From positions 186,001-250,000 of the forward strand of contig NZ_FMBW01000054.1 in assembly GCF_900091725.1 (NCBI RefSeq): a DNA stretch of 64,000 nt. Direction: 5' to 3'. A model generated the notes under the pieces. It saw only the letters and a list, made by a program, of their open reading frames with translations, did no database searches and was not told the origin of the DNA. Positions 44,586 through 53,306 of this stretch are shown here, one piece after another (position 1 is the stretch's first letter; every line of letters begins with the position of its first letter). This DNA is from Streptomyces sp. DvalAA-43 (GTDB taxonomy: Bacteria > Actinomycetota > Actinomycetes > Streptomycetales > Streptomycetaceae). The position numbers and the translations under genes are program-made.

Positions 44586-44993
44586 TCACTCCGTGATCGT
44601 GGCCGCCGTGCCCAGGAACGGACGCAGCTCCAGCCACTCGTGAATCGGCTTCCCACCGGCCCCGGGGGCGGCCGACAGCTCGCCGGCCAGCTCGACCGCG
44701 CGCTCGTAGCTGTCGACGTCGATCACCATCCAGCCGGCGATGAGGTCCTTGGTCTCGGCGAACGGGCCGTCGGTGACCGGCGGGCGTCCCTCGCCGTCGT
44801 ACCGGACGAACGTACCTCCGGGGGCGAGCGCCTGGCTGTCGACGTACTCGCCGGTCTCTTCGAGCCGGGACGCGAAGTCCTCCATGTACTGCACATGGGC
44901 CGAGATCTCCTCCGGCGTCCATCGGTCCATGGGTACGTCATTGACCGAAGCCGGGGCGCCACGGTAGTGCTTGAGCAGCAGGTACTTGGCCAT
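44586..44993 (-). CDS. YciI-like DGPF domain protein paired with ECF42
   Basis: The protein has 135 residues. It starts MAKYLLLKHYRGAPASVNDV, has the name-giving motif RPPVTDGPFAETKDLIAGWM, and ends with an EWLELRPFLG helix-strand as in the YciI/DGPF ferredoxin-like fold. DGPF proteins are target genes of the adjacent ECF42 sigma factor; no enzymatic activity is established. AGGAGAACCACC precedes the ATG. It is the first gene of a two-gene operon with the sigma factor. Confidence 0.88.
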   Translation of the reverse strand: MAKYLLLKHYRGAPASVNDVPMDRWTPEEISAHVQYMEDFASRLEETGEYVDSQALAPGGTFVRYDGEGRPPVTDGPFAETKDLIAGWMVIDVDSYERAVELAGELSAAPGAGGKPIHEWLELRPFLGTAATITE

Positions 44994-45045
44994 GGTGGTT
45001 CTCCTCGGTGCTGGTGCGACCCATTGTGGTCGCTTTCATAGCAGG

Positions 45046-45072
45046 GACGGAGCCGGCCGAGCGTTCTCGACA
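45046..45072 (-). promoter_or_regulatory. Predicted ECF42-type promoter
   Basis: On the minus strand, TGTCGA (45072-45067) and CGTC (45049-45046) are separated by 17 bases. This fits the described ECF42 pattern (TGTCGA at -35, CGA/TC at -10). The element lies about 50 bases upstream of the DGPF start. It implies that the sigma factor drives its own operon. Confidence 0.6.
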
Positions 45073-45302
45073 TCGCCGCCGGATTTTTCTTGATGACTTT
45101 CCGTGTGACCCCCTTCACGTCCAGTCGTCGGGCGGGGCGGGCTTTCCATACGGTGAGCCGCGCCGGCGCACGACGCCCCGCCGTAGCGTGCGCCTATCTC
45201 CAACTAGCGTGTACGGCAAGGCTGTTCAAGGAGCTTGCCGAGCTCACCCAAGAGCCCTGGTAGGGTCCGCGGCGAGTGTCCATAGCGCGATGGAGAGGGT
45301 TC

Positions 45303-46085
45303 ATGAGGCTGCTCCCGCTGTTTCTCCGACGGCCGATCGAAGCGGTGTACGAGCGCCGACTGGCCGCCACCCTGGCGGGGCTGCCACGCCCGCAGCACGT
45401 CGGGATCATGCTCGACGGCAATCGGCGCTGGGCTCGGCAGGCCGGTCATGCGGATGTCCGGGAGGGGTACCGGGCGGGAGGCGCCAAGACGACCGAGTTC
45501 CTCGGCTGGTGCTCTGCCGACGGAATCGAGCGCGTGACCCTCTTCATGCTCTCCGACGACAACCTCGGGCGCCCCGCCGAGCAGCTCGGCCCGCTGATCG
45601 AGATCATCGAAGAGACGGTCCGGGACATCACGGCCGTGGGCCGTCCCTGGGAGGTCCAGGTGATCGGCTCGCTCGACATGCTGCCCGGTTCCAGTGCCCG
45701 GGTGCTCAAGGAGGCCACTGCCGCGACGGCGGGGCGCGGCGGGCTCAAGGTGGACGTCGCGGTCGGCTACGGAGGCCGACGGGAGATCGTCGATGCGGTG
45801 AAGAGTGCCTTCTCGGAACACATGGCCGCAGGGGGCGACCCTGCCGAACTGGTCGAGCGGTTCGAGATCGAGGACATCTCCCGGCATCTGTACTCGCCGA
45901 CAGCCGACCACACCGACTTCATCATCCGGACCTCCGGCGAACAGCGGCTGTCCGGCTTCCTGCTCTGGCAGTCCGCGTACGCCGAGATGCACTGGGTGGA
46001 CTGCTACTGGCCGGCCTTCCGCCATGTGGACTTCCTGCGCGCACTGCGCTCGTACGCGAATCGTGAACGGCGATTCGGTAAATGA
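45303..46085 (+). CDS. Isoprenyl (cis-prenyl) transferase, UppS family
   Basis: The protein has about 260 residues. The catalytic P-loop-like motif GIMLDGNRRWARQAG is near residue 39; the Asp is essential and the N-R-R-W residues bind diphosphate. FLGWCSADGIERVTLFMLS, VAVGYGGRREIVDAV, DFIIRTSGEQRLSGFLLWQS and AEMHWVDCYWPAF are the remaining conserved regions. Family members extend allylic diphosphates with isopentenyl diphosphate to cis-polyprenyls for the cell wall or specialised lipids. The ATG at 45303 has GGAGAGG 4 bases upstream; a GTG at 45276 is in frame. A housekeeping uppS probably exists elsewhere, so this could be the short-chain paralogue. Confidence 0.88.
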   Translation: MRLLPLFLRRPIEAVYERRLAATLAGLPRPQHVGIMLDGNRRWARQAGHADVREGYRAGGAKTTEFLGWCSADGIERVTLFMLSDDNLGRPAEQLGPLIEIIEETVRDITAVGRPWEVQVIGSLDMLPGSSARVLKEATAATAGRGGLKVDVAVGYGGRREIVDAVKSAFSEHMAAGGDPAELVERFEIEDISRHLYSPTADHTDFIIRTSGEQRLSGFLLWQSAYAEMHWVDCYWPAFRHVDFLRALRSYANRERRFGK

Positions 46086-46164
46086 CCGTGATCAGCGCCG
46101 GCCCGGTCACCCGGGGTGACCGGGCATGTGCCCGGACCAGGATGCGGCCTTCGCGACAAGGCTG

Positions 46165-46929
46165 CTACAGGTTGACACCGCCCGTGACGTCGATCTTGGT
46201 GCCGGTGATCCAGCGCGCGTCGTCGGAGGCGAGGAAGGCGACCGCGTCGGCGATGTCAGTGACCTCGCCGATCCGGCCGAGGGCGGTCAGGCTGATGTTG
46301 CGTTCCACGTTCGCCGGGTCGGCCAGCACGTCGGCGGTCATATCGGTGCGGGTGAAGCCGACCGAGACGGAATTGACGGTGATCCCGCGGGGACCGAGGT
46401 GTCTGGCCAGGGTGTGGCTGAACACCTCGAGGGCGCCCTTGGTGAGCGGATAGCCGATGCCGTGGGCGGAGGCGATGCGGGTGGAGACGGATGAGATGTT
46501 GATGATCCGGCCACCGTCGCGCAGTCGTGGCAGCAGCCGCTGGGTGAGGAAGAACGGCGCCTTGATGTTGACCGCGATCATCTGGTCGAACTCCTCAGGG
46601 GTGAGAACCTCGATCGGCCGCCCCATGATGTTGAGCCCCGCGTTGTGAACCAGGATGTCGATCATCGATTCCCCGTGCGCGCGCAGTCCGGCCTCCAACC
46701 CGGCCATGAGCGTGTCCACGTCGCCGGGAACGCCCAGTTCGGCGCCCACGAGGAAGGCCAGGCCACCGGACTCGGCGATGGTCGCGGCGGTCGCCCCGGC
46801 CGCCGCCTCGTTGCTGCCGTAGTGCACAGCTACCAGTGCGCCGTCCCGGGCCAGGCGTTGGGCGATACCTCGGCCGATACCCCGGCTGCTACCGGTGACC
46901 AGCGCGACTTTGCCACTGAGATTTCCCAT
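46165..46929 (-). CDS. SDR family NAD(P)-dependent oxidoreductase
   Basis: The protein has 254 residues. The cofactor motif TGSSRGIGRGIA is near residue 14. NAGLN is the NNAG-equivalent, IINISSVS supplies the catalytic Ser and GIGYPLTKGAL the Tyr-x3-Lys pair. PRGITVNSVSVGFTRTDM and the C-terminal GTKIDVTGGVNL are typical of FabG-like reductases. The substrate is unknown. The ATG at 46929 follows AAGGAG with 6-base spacing. Upstream lies only decayed sequence. Confidence 0.87.
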   Translation of the reverse strand: MGNLSGKVALVTGSSRGIGRGIAQRLARDGALVAVHYGSNEAAAGATAATIAESGGLAFLVGAELGVPGDVDTLMAGLEAGLRAHGESMIDILVHNAGLNIMGRPIEVLTPEEFDQMIAVNIKAPFFLTQRLLPRLRDGGRIINISSVSTRIASAHGIGYPLTKGALEVFSHTLARHLGPRGITVNSVSVGFTRTDMTADVLADPANVERNISLTALGRIGEVTDIADAVAFLASDDARWITGTKIDVTGGVNL

Positions 46930-46989
46930 GCCCACTCCTTGGTCGCGTTCTGCGGAGATCCCCCACCCTCCGGCCGATCGAGGCCAGTC

Positions 46990-47567
46990 TCACCCAAGCA
47001 TGTTGTTCATGCGGTCGCCGGAGAACCCGCGTACGGGTCGGAAGGCATCGCCCTGAACCAGGACGGTTCGGTTGCCGGCTTCGGCTACGAGGATCACCTC
47101 GTACGCACGGATCGGTGCATCGCACCCTCCAGAGCCGCCCGGGTCTCGCTCGGGGAGACCACCTTGCGGGGGCGACGGGCTTCGACGTGCGAGCATCATC
47201 GCCATCGGCACGCTCTCGGCGAGCTCCGCAGCCTGGGCCGCATCCGGCGAGGTGACCACCAGTTCGGGCAACCAGGGGCAGACGTACCACTCCTTGCGGC
47301 GCTTCATGGCGCGCAGCCGGTCGAGCGCCTGCCGGGTCGTGATCCGGACCAAGAAGGCGCGGTGGTCGAGCGCCTGCGCCAAGTCGACCTGGGCCCACCG
47401 CAGCCAGGTCTCCTGGAGTACGTCCTCGGCGTCGGCCGCCGATCCGGGCATCTCGTAGGCCACCGTGAAGATCTGTTGCGGTGGGCGACAAAACTCTCGG
47501 TCGCCGGCTCGGTGGCGCGGCCGCCGGTCCCGGTCCCCGGATCAGTGGCGTGGCGAGGGCCGCTCAC
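46990..47567 (-). pseudogene. sigJ-like ECF sigma factor, decayed
   Basis: From a GTG at 47567 one frame reads to TESFVAHRN. The family sequence then continues in a second frame, FTVAYEMPGSAADAEDVLQE, TWLRWAQVDLAQAL and LVRITTRQALDRLRAMKRRK, which is region 2 of SigJ-type sigma factors. After ESVPMAMML the homology stops. Region 4 and the SnoaL-like tail are gone, and an unrelated stretch ends at 46990. At least one frameshift (near 47470-47485) and a deletion near 47190 have destroyed the gene. Confidence 0.75.
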
Positions 47568-47755
47568 CCGCGATCTGGCTGAGCACTGTGTCGGTGGCCC
47601 GTGCACCCAGCGGCATCGCGGCCTGGCGGTTCATCCGAAGCGGCAGGTCCGAGGGCGCGGCCGAGTCGCCGACCGTCGGGGTCGAGGCGTCGAGCACCGG
47701 CCGCAGCCTCCCCGCCTCCTCCAGGGTGGCGATCGGACAGGCGAACTCGGCCGCA
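47542..47755 (-). pseudogene. C-terminal remnant of an FAD/NAD(P)-dependent oxidoreductase
   Basis: The minus strand reads DSAAPSDLPLRMNRQAAMPL then GARATDTVLSQIAGERPS before a stop at 47542. This matches the ADP-binding end (GDSAAPSG-type) of NADH-dehydrogenase-like flavoproteins that often precede sigJ in Streptomyces. The N-terminal three quarters are missing, cut close to the IS110-like remnant at 47757. It overlaps the sigJ remnant start by 26 bases, as in an intact operon. Confidence 0.6.
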
Positions 47756-47756
47756 C

Positions 47757-47890
47757 CGGGACTTCCATCTCAAGAAGCGCGGCGAGGCTTGCAAGCACGT
47801 CCGGGCGGTCACCGCCCTGGCCCGTCGACGAGCCGGAGTGCTGTGGGTTCTCCTGCGCGACAACGGGGTCTTCACTCCGTCCCACCGGTC
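47757..47890 (+). mobile_element. C-terminal remnant of an IS110-family transposase
   Basis: The plus frame reads DFHLKKRGEACKHVRAVTAL then ARRRAGVLWVLLRDNGVF. This resembles the conserved C-terminus of IS110/IS116/IS902 transposases (KRAEGK-H-A-ALARRR-N-LWA-LRD). No upstream transposase part is visible. Its junction with the truncated oxidoreductase suggests the element caused the deletion. Confidence 0.55.
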
Positions 47891-48036
47891 GCGCAGGCGG
47901 CCTGACTACGTCATTGAGACTCCTCCGGTTTCAAAGGTTCGGCCTCAAGACACCGCCCGATCGATCCCCTGTGACAGCATGTGAGGCAGATCGCACCATA
48001 GGGGCGACTCCGGCCTGCTCGGTTGGGTTCAGCTGG

Positions 48037-49617
48037 TCAGCGACTCGGCTTGACGCAGGTCCGGTCCCGTGCGGGTAGCTTTCCGGTGGCCAAGTACCGG
48101 TTGACCTGATGGTCCACGCAGGCGTTGCCGTACTGGCCGTAGATCGCGTGCCGGTTGGCGCCCCTGAGGGTGAGCAGTTTCGAGCTCGGCAGCAGGTTGT
48201 GCAGTGCCACACTGCCCGTGTACGGGGTGCGCGGGTCGCCGGTGGCGGCCACGATCAGGGCAGGGGTGTCGTGACGGACCTGGGTGGGCTTCTCGCGGGG
48301 CCGGTCCCAGAATGCGCACGGCCCTATGTTGTTGGTGAGGGGACCGAACAGGGCGTGCTCGGCCCGGTTGCGTTCGATGTCCCGCCAGTAGCTCTCCTGG
48401 TTGCGCGGCACGGCGACATCGCCGCAGAGGATCGCGGTCTGCACACTGCCGTTGCGTGACCCCTCACCGGTGAGCGTCCCTCGCAGCATCGCGGCGAACT
48501 GCGGCGACAGCCGGGTGGGTTGGCCCGCCGCGGCCTCGGCGAGCACGGACAGCTGCTCCCCGAACGCCGCTCGCGCCTCGCCGGTGTCGTCCGCAGTCCC
48601 CGAGAAGACCACGAAGGGTACCTGTGTGTCGTCGAGCCGGAACGTGTCCGCGCCGGTGCCGACGGTCAGCGGATGGCGCGCGGAGGCTGCGACGAGGTGG
48701 TTGATCGTGGCGAGCACCTGTCCGCGTGTGCGGCCCAGACCGTAGACGCTGTTGCGGTGCGCCGCCCAGGCGGCCCAGTCGGCGAGCGCCTGATCGTTCT
48801 CGCGCTCCACGCCGCGCATCAGCCGGGGGTTGTAGCGGCGCGGATCCAGCGCCCCGTCGAGGACCACCCGGTCGTAGCGTCCGGGGAACATCTGGGTGTA
48901 GACCGTGCCCAGGTAGGTGCCGTAGGACCAGCCCAGGTAGGAAACCTTGCGCTCACCGAGCGCACCCCGGACGACATCCATGTCGCGGGCCGTGTTCCTG
49001 GTGGTGACGTATGGCAGCACGGATGCGTTCGTGGCCCGGCACTTGTCGGCCAGCCCCTTCTGCAGGGTGACCTGACGCTCGAAGCTCGACCGGCCTGGAC
49101 CGGCCGAGAACAAGGAGGAACCGACGGGCCAGTCACAGTCCAGCTGGGCGCTGCGGCCGACGAAGCGCGGGTCGAAGCCGATCACGTCGTAGCGCGCACC
49201 GGCCTCCTTCATCATCTGGCGAACGAGCGGGGAGTAGCCGAGGCCGGGACCGCCCGGCCCGCCGGGGTTGAACAGCAGCGAGCCGATCCGATGACGGGTG
49301 TCGGCGGCGGCGAGCCGGGATATCGCGACCTCGAGGGTACGTCCGCGGGGGGCGGCGTAGTCGAGCGGGACGGTCACATCGGCACAGCGTGCGCCGGCCT
49401 TGTCCAGCTCCTGGCCCGTCGCATCGTCCGGGCCCAGGACACAACTGCGCCAGTCGAGGCGCTGATGGTAGAAGCGGCCGAGACCCGCCCCGGCCGTCAC
49501 CGCTCCGCCGTCACGGCCCGCGGCTGTCGCCGTGGTGCCGGGCAGTGCGGTGAGGCAGGCGGTGAGGGCGAGGCCCACGGCCGAGGCGCGGCGCACAGCT
49601 GCGCTGATGATGGTCAC
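48037..49617 (-). CDS. Secreted alpha/beta hydrolase, tripeptidyl aminopeptidase (SlpD/SlpE, TAP) family
   Basis: The protein has 526 residues with a signal peptide (ASAVGLALTACLTALPGTTA, cleavage near residue 33). The hydrolase core has LLFNPGGPGGPG (oxyanion region), YLGWSYGTYLG with the nucleophile Ser, LIVAATGDPRTPY with Asp, and a late RGANRHAIYGQYG with His. A TAP-like C-terminal domain ends in CVDHQVNRYLATGKLP. Family members remove tripeptides from secreted proteins in Streptomyces. The GTG at 49617 is preceded by AAGGAG with 6-base spacing. No downstream partner is seen. Confidence 0.88.
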   Translation of the reverse strand: MTIISAAVRRASAVGLALTACLTALPGTTATAAGRDGGAVTAGAGLGRFYHQRLDWRSCVLGPDDATGQELDKAGARCADVTVPLDYAAPRGRTLEVAISRLAAADTRHRIGSLLFNPGGPGGPGLGYSPLVRQMMKEAGARYDVIGFDPRFVGRSAQLDCDWPVGSSLFSAGPGRSSFERQVTLQKGLADKCRATNASVLPYVTTRNTARDMDVVRGALGERKVSYLGWSYGTYLGTVYTQMFPGRYDRVVLDGALDPRRYNPRLMRGVERENDQALADWAAWAAHRNSVYGLGRTRGQVLATINHLVAASARHPLTVGTGADTFRLDDTQVPFVVFSGTADDTGEARAAFGEQLSVLAEAAAGQPTRLSPQFAAMLRGTLTGEGSRNGSVQTAILCGDVAVPRNQESYWRDIERNRAEHALFGPLTNNIGPCAFWDRPREKPTQVRHDTPALIVAATGDPRTPYTGSVALHNLLPSSKLLTLRGANRHAIYGQYGNACVDHQVNRYLATGKLPARDRTCVKPSR

Positions 49618-50013
49618 GTGGTCTCCTTGGGTGCGTGAGGCTAGCGGCACAGAGGGTGATGACGAGAGCGAGCAGAACGCGGCCGACCGGCCCGAACCAC
49701 CGGCCCGAGCCGGGCCGAATCCACCCCGCGAATCCGGCGGCGGCGCCGCACACCGGATTCCGGCGTGTCCGGACCGTTCCGCCGATGGGGCGGACCGGGC
49801 CGACGGGGGAGACGGCGGTCGGGAAACGCGGAGCACATCCTCAGTCGCCCGCTGCCCCGGTCCTTCTCGTCATGCGGCCAGCCTTTCACCACACCTGACA
49901 CCGCGTCATCGTCTCTCGGCAGTACGGCGCGCGTACGTCAGGCGTCCTACGCGGCCCACAGGGCAGGGCGGCGTGGTCGCCGCCGCGGTCGGCACATGCA
50001 CGCGGCCGACCGC
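49618..50013. other. Intergenic region, no gene recognised
   Basis: These 396 bases lie between the start of the secreted hydrolase and the end of the VOC gene, both on the minus strand. Open frames here are short and have random composition. The region must hold the hydrolase promoter. No clear hairpin, repeat or RNA gene was found. Confidence 0.4.
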
Positions 50014-50406
50014 CTACTTCGGCTGTGTCGCGATCTGGACCAGGTTGCCGCAGGTGTCGTCGAAGACGGCGGTGGTGACGGGGCCCATCTCCAGGGGCTC
50101 CTGGGTGAAGCGGACGCCGAGGTCCCGCAGGCGCTCGTACTCCGCCTTCACATCGTCGACGGCGAACTGGGCGAGCGGGATGCCGTCCTTGACGAGCATG
50201 TCGCGGTAGGGCTGGACGGCCGGGTGGCCGGCGGGCTCCAGGAGAAGCTCGGTACCGCCGGGCTCGTCGGGTGAGACGACGGTCAGCCACCTGTCCTTCT
50301 CGCCCACGGGGACGTCGTGCTTCTTCACGAAGCCGAGGATCTCGGTGTAGAAGTGCAGGGCCTTGGCCTGGTCGTCGACGAAGATGCTGGTCAGGTGGAT
50401 CTTCAT
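50014..50406 (-). CDS. VOC (glyoxalase/bleomycin-resistance) family protein
   Basis: The protein has 130 residues and two beta-alpha-beta-beta-beta modules: IHLTSIFVDDQAKALHFYTE (metal-site His at the N-terminus), then GTELLLEP, and IPLAQFAVDDVKAEYERLRD, then VTTAVFDDTCGNLVQIAT. The family includes metal-dependent lyases, dioxygenases and drug-binding proteins; the substrate is unknown. GGAGAG precedes the ATG. A decayed ArsR-type regulator lies directly upstream on the same strand, the usual partner of this subfamily. Confidence 0.85.
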   Translation of the reverse strand: MKIHLTSIFVDDQAKALHFYTEILGFVKKHDVPVGEKDRWLTVVSPDEPGGTELLLEPAGHPAVQPYRDMLVKDGIPLAQFAVDDVKAEYERLRDLGVRFTQEPLEMGPVTTAVFDDTCGNLVQIATQPK

Positions 50407-50639
50407 GGTGCGCTCTCCTGCGGTGCGGGTGTGTGGGCACGAGCCGTCGTTCGACGATCTGTCGCAGTGGTCAACACGGTGAGGTGTTGGGAGACCGCCG
50501 GCGCGAGATGCCGAGCCGATGCTTCATGGTCATGCGCACGCAGATCTCGAACAGTGTCTGTCCGGACATCTCCATGAACTCGTCGAGTATGGTGCGGCAG
50601 ATTGGGGTCGACCGAGGACTTGAAGAGTTCGTCGACCAT
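50403..50639 (-). pseudogene. ArsR-family HTH regulator with two opposing frameshifts
   Basis: From the ATG at 50639 the frame reads MVDELFKSSVDPNL. The family sequence then continues one frame over (TILDEFMEMSGQTLFEICVR, MTMKHRLGISRR) and returns to the first frame at AVSQHLTVL. One extra C near 50596 and one missing G near 50498 explain both shifts. After the recognition helix the C-terminal wing is replaced by unrelated residues. The central helices would be mistranslated, so the repressor is probably lost and the VOC gene unregulated. Confidence 0.7.
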
Positions 50640-50677
50640 GACCACAGGCTAAGGGCTGTCCCCGCAATTGCTGGTCG

Positions 50678-51241
50678 TCACTGGGGAGCGACACGCAGAT
50701 CCCGGGTGTACCGGTCGAACCGTCTGCCGTCCTTGCTGTGCGGCTGCTCGCCGCGAGTGAATCCCGCCCGCCGCGCGACCGCGGCGGATGCGGAATTCTC
50801 CGGCTCCACCTGGATCACCGCCTCTTCCCCGCCCTCACCGGCCGCGTACTGGGACGCCAGGAGCACCGCGCGGGTGGCCAGGCCACGCCCCCGCCAGAAC
50901 GGATAGAGGCCGTAGGCGACATTCACCTGGCCGGGAGCCAAACCCTCTCCCGCGAACCGCAAGTCGATCGTCCCCGCGAGCGTTTCGTCGGTGCCCACCC
51001 GGATACCGAACGCGCGGAGCGGTCCGGCAGAGTCCCACTGTTCCCAGCAGTGCCGGAAGTACGCTTCGACGCCCTCACGCGTGCCGGGACCGCCATTGAG
51101 CCAGCGAATGAGCAGCTCATCCTCCCCAGTGAGATGTGCCTCCACATCGTCCAGGCGCAGCGGGGACAGGGTGACGATCTCGTCGGACAGCATCACTTCA
51201 TGCATCTGCCGATTCTTGACGCCGAAACTGCGTCGTGCCAT
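50678..51241 (-). CDS. GNAT family N-acetyltransferase
   Basis: The protein has about 187 residues. TLSPLRLDDVEAHLTGED is the N-terminal strand-helix. AYGLYPFWRGRGLATRAVLL is the acetyl-CoA motif A (R/Q-x-x-G-x-G/A) and EPENSASAAVARRAGFTRG motif B. The RimJ/RimL subgroup is likely; the acceptor is unknown. The ATG at 51241 (MARRSFGVKNRQM) with AGGAA upstream is chosen; the ATG at 51205 would give a shorter N-terminus. Confidence 0.82.
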   Translation of the reverse strand: MARRSFGVKNRQMHEVMLSDEIVTLSPLRLDDVEAHLTGEDELLIRWLNGGPGTREGVEAYFRHCWEQWDSAGPLRAFGIRVGTDETLAGTIDLRFAGEGLAPGQVNVAYGLYPFWRGRGLATRAVLLASQYAAGEGGEEAVIQVEPENSASAAVARRAGFTRGEQPHSKDGRRFDRYTRDLRVAPQ

Positions 51242-51340
51242 CGGATTCCTACGGGGCGTCGCGCAGGGCGGAAGGCGCGGACGAGGTCGGTCGGTGAGCA
51301 CGGAGGCAATGACCTGTAGGACGCGACCGGGAACGGCGCG

Positions 51341-51853
51341 TCAGGCAAGGGCGAACTTCGCCACGTACTCGTCGAAGGGCTCGATGCCGACATCCGCACG
51401 GCGCTCGTCCATCTGCTCGGGCTGTTCGCAGGGCCATGGAACCGGTGCCCCGTCCTTCACCCCGGCGATCTGGGTGCCGTAGATCTGCTCGCGGCCTTCA
51501 TTGACCAGCGTGCGGTCGCGCAGAAAGGCCAGCTCGCGTGGGCTGGCCGAGCCTGCCGACACCGCCTGACCCATCAGCTCAAGAGCGCGACGCTGGACGT
51601 CGAGCTGCCGGTCGGCATGCTGGGCGACCAGCCACGCCGCGCGCGCGGCCTCCTCACCGACGGCTTCCGCCGTCGGCCAGCCGTACTCATCCATGATTGC
51701 GGCGAGCCGGTCGCCGTGCTGTGCGGTCAGCCGACGCCACGCCAGCTGCTCGGCCGGGTCATCACTGTTCGCGCGGATCGAGGAGCGGTGATCGGCCGCA
51801 GCCATCTCCGTGAGTTCCGCCGCCAGTGCGGCAATGTAGTGCGCCACTCTCAA
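51341..51853 (-). CDS. DUF6624-type conserved protein
   Basis: The protein has 170 residues. LAAIMDEYGWPTAEAVGEEA, then AWLVAQHADRQLDVQRRALE, LAFLRDRTLVNEGREQIYGT and DERRADVGIEPFDEYV follow the DUF6624 pattern (HGWP, QHAD, DR...G..Q.YGTQ, RR...G). The repeated Gln/His/Asp positions suggest an enzyme-like site, but no function is known. It is divergent from the hypothetical gene at 51965. Confidence 0.7.
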   Translation of the reverse strand: MRVAHYIAALAAELTEMAAADHRSSIRANSDDPAEQLAWRRLTAQHGDRLAAIMDEYGWPTAEAVGEEAARAAWLVAQHADRQLDVQRRALELMGQAVSAGSASPRELAFLRDRTLVNEGREQIYGTQIAGVKDGAPVPWPCEQPEQMDERRADVGIEPFDEYVAKFALA

Positions 51854-51964
51854 CTCCGTGGGTTGGTTGATGTGTTGTGCTCGTCGCTCGCAACCCTAAC
51901 GGCGTAAATCGGGTGTAAAGACCATTCTGAAGAAGGGTGACAAGGGCTTCCGAGTACAGCGATA

Positions 51965-52414
51965 ATGGATCTACACCCGGATCCCGAGGCGGACCCCTGT
52001 GAGGGCAACGGTGCCGTGAAAGACGCAGGCACGCCGGTCGCATGGCCCGGCCACCGCCCGGAACTCTTGACGGCATGGGCCGACCGCTGGGTTCGTTGCG
52101 GCGCCGCCGATGCGGGCCCGGTCGATGTGGCTTCCGCCAGTACGGTGGTGACTCCGCTGGCCGGCCAGGACGCCTGTTCGACTCCCTACGTCGGCACGGT
52201 CCTCACCGGTCGGGGTTGTTTCGAGTCCTACGGGGACAAGATCTGGGCCGGGGACGACGAGTGTCACCAGGTCGGCGGGGCGGGTTCGGGCGGGTACTGC
52301 AACTACGACATGCGGGAGGACGGCCAGGTGGGTTTCCGCGTCGTCACGCGGAACGGTGCCACCGGGCCGAACGACACCACGGGCGCCTGGACCAGGTGGC
52401 TCACGATCGGCTGA
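51965..52414 (+). CDS. Hypothetical protein (149 aa), Cys/Gly/Trp-rich C-terminus
   Basis: The second half is convincing as coding, with strong GC3 and a domain-like pattern: GRGCFESYGDKIWAGDDECH, then GGYCNYDMREDGQVGFRVVT. Such beta-rich sequences occur in small secreted Streptomyces proteins. No signal peptide is seen at the ATG used here, so the true start or an upstream part may be missing. The function is unknown. Confidence 0.4.
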   Translation: MDLHPDPEADPCEGNGAVKDAGTPVAWPGHRPELLTAWADRWVRCGAADAGPVDVASASTVVTPLAGQDACSTPYVGTVLTGRGCFESYGDKIWAGDDECHQVGGAGSGGYCNYDMREDGQVGFRVVTRNGATGPNDTTGAWTRWLTIG

Positions 52415-52667
52415 GCCGCAGGCACGGAGAACACCGACCGGCCACCTACGGCCCGCCACCGCATGTGTTCCGTGGCGGCGGGCCCCTGCGGGGGAGCGGG
52501 CTGAAGCGTGCCTCCTCGACGAGGCCATGAGAGCAGACAGGCTCGCCATCGCCCTCCAGACAGCACTCCGCCTTGCCCTCATCCTCCTCATATGGATTCG
52601 CGGACGGGAACGTTGGGTCGCGCAATTGGAGAGGCACGTCCCCAGCCCGGCGTGACAGCATGCGGCA

Positions 52668-53153
52668 ATGGCCTTCCGACACCCCGACGGCGACTACGCA
52701 ATCACCGCGATGTATTCCGTACCCGATGACGCCTGGTACTTGGAACTGGACCTCGTGGCCGGGCAACGGCAACTCGTGACCGCAGTCGTCCCCGATGAGG
52801 ATCCGGCACGGAAGCCGACGGTGTGCTTCAATCCGCGCGGGCCACACATGGAAGTTCCCTATGAGGTCATGTGCTGGTTCATGCGCCAGGTCGATGAAGA
52901 GATCCGCATCTCCCGTGCCTGGATGCGGCTGAGCCCCGAACTCGTCGAGATCATTTACCAACTCCGTCAGGAGCACATGGGCGCCATCGACGATGACACC
53001 TTCCGTCATGTCCTGGCGGGGTTGCGCGCCACGGTCCCCGAGGCAGACGTCCCCGCCGTCCTGGAGGCCGCCTTCGGGCGCAATCCCGACGGCACCACCA
53101 CGGATCATCCGCAAGCGCCCTGGCCAGTAGATGGTCAAGGAGACAGGCCCTGA
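52668..53153 (+). CDS. Hypothetical protein (161 aa)
   Basis: Good coding bias and domain-like composition: MAFRHPDGDYAITAMYSVPD, then AWYLELDLVAGQRQLVTAVV and EVPYEVMCWFMRQVDEEIRI. It looks like a small alpha/beta cytoplasmic protein with a helical C-terminus (DTFRHVLAGLRATVPEAD). I do not recognise a family. The S9 peptidase gene follows about 150 bases downstream on the same strand; no operon link is certain. Confidence 0.5.
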   Translation: MAFRHPDGDYAITAMYSVPDDAWYLELDLVAGQRQLVTAVVPDEDPARKPTVCFNPRGPHMEVPYEVMCWFMRQVDEEIRISRAWMRLSPELVEIIYQLRQEHMGAIDDDTFRHVLAGLRATVPEADVPAVLEAAFGRNPDGTTTDHPQAPWPVDGQGDRP

Positions 53154-53306
53154 GCGCGGTCGCCCGCATGCTCGCACCAGCGGAGGTCTGGGACCTTGCT
53201 TGGTCCGGGGCACTCTCTCGCTCTGCCGCCGACGAGAGCCGCCAAGTCAGCTGATATCACGGCCTGTTATCCACCTGCCGGGTATCGCAGTGTGGCAGGC
53301 AGGATC

